This document shows, in pieces, positions 63,966-64,000 of a stretch of 64,000 nucleotides of DNA; within the stretch, counting starts at the first letter, position 1, and every line of letters starts with the position of its first letter. The notes beneath the pieces were generated by a model. It did not search any database, was not told the origin of the DNA, and saw nothing but the letters and a program-made list of their open reading frames with translations. Position numbers and translations under genes: made by a program. The DNA comes from Vanilla planifolia (lineage: Eukaryota > Streptophyta > Magnoliopsida > Asparagales > Orchidaceae): the NCBI GenBank assembly GCA_023846275.1, contig CM043869.1:37412737-37476736 (forward strand). The letters are read 5' to 3'.

Positions 63966-64000
<35 letters not shown>
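63966..64000. repeat. (TA)n microsatellite, cut by the window end
   Basis: At least 17 TA units running off the end of the sequence. Confidence 0.95.

Noticed and set aside
1-64000. tRNA, rRNA and CRISPR features
   Set aside because: No tRNA T-arm and acceptor pairing, no rRNA-like block and no spacer-repeat pattern seen; this is eukaryotic nuclear DNA.

Overview
This window is nuclear DNA of a flowering plant. It has GT-AG spliced genes with multi-kilobase introns, plant-type protein families, AT-rich intergenic DNA and Ty1/copia debris. One GC-rich, intronless gene sits in a very AT-rich surrounding, which fits a monocot (commelinid-like: banana, ginger or palm) better than a eudicot. That placement is inference, and the species cannot be named from the sequence alone.

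Layout. (1) 1-16.3 kb, + strand: the 3' two thirds of the LISTERIN (LTN1) ribosome-quality-control E3 ligase gene. Six exons at 3062-15861 join with consistent phases and end in a C4HC3 RING. The first ~700 codons lie upstream of the window. Its introns hold an old LTR-element fossil (about 4.7-7.4 kb), a probable RTE-type LINE scrap (14.8-15.0 kb) and small tandem duplications. (2) 19.4-20.6 kb: a near-identical triplicated ~335-bp unit. Each copy ends in a perfect 15-bp-stem hairpin followed by a (TA)n tract of different length, and the array lies just 5' of the next gene. (3) 20.9-28.4 kb: two same-strand paralogues encoding multi-pass DUF2985 + PLAC8 membrane proteins. The second appears to have a leader intron and an upstream ORF spanning it. 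(4) 32.8-33.4 kb: a WUN1/SAG20-like wound-induced protein with an NTF2-like fold. (5) 33.4-64 kb: a gene desert. It holds one nearly full-length, broken Ty1/copia element (41249-49639, ~1.8-kb LTRs), several degenerate tandem arrays (periods near 23, 65 and 96 bp), a 550-bp tandem duplication carrying TA/TG microsatellites, and palindrome-rich AT tracts.

The genes do not form a pathway: LTN1 is housekeeping, the PLAC8 pair is a local duplication, and WUN1 is a stress-type gene. I found no tRNA, rRNA, CRISPR array or clearly new gene system. The most unusual material is the repeat architecture: the hairpin/(TA)n triplication, the 96-bp array with hints of a two-monomer higher-order pattern, and three separate degenerate arrays that share a ~65-bp period.
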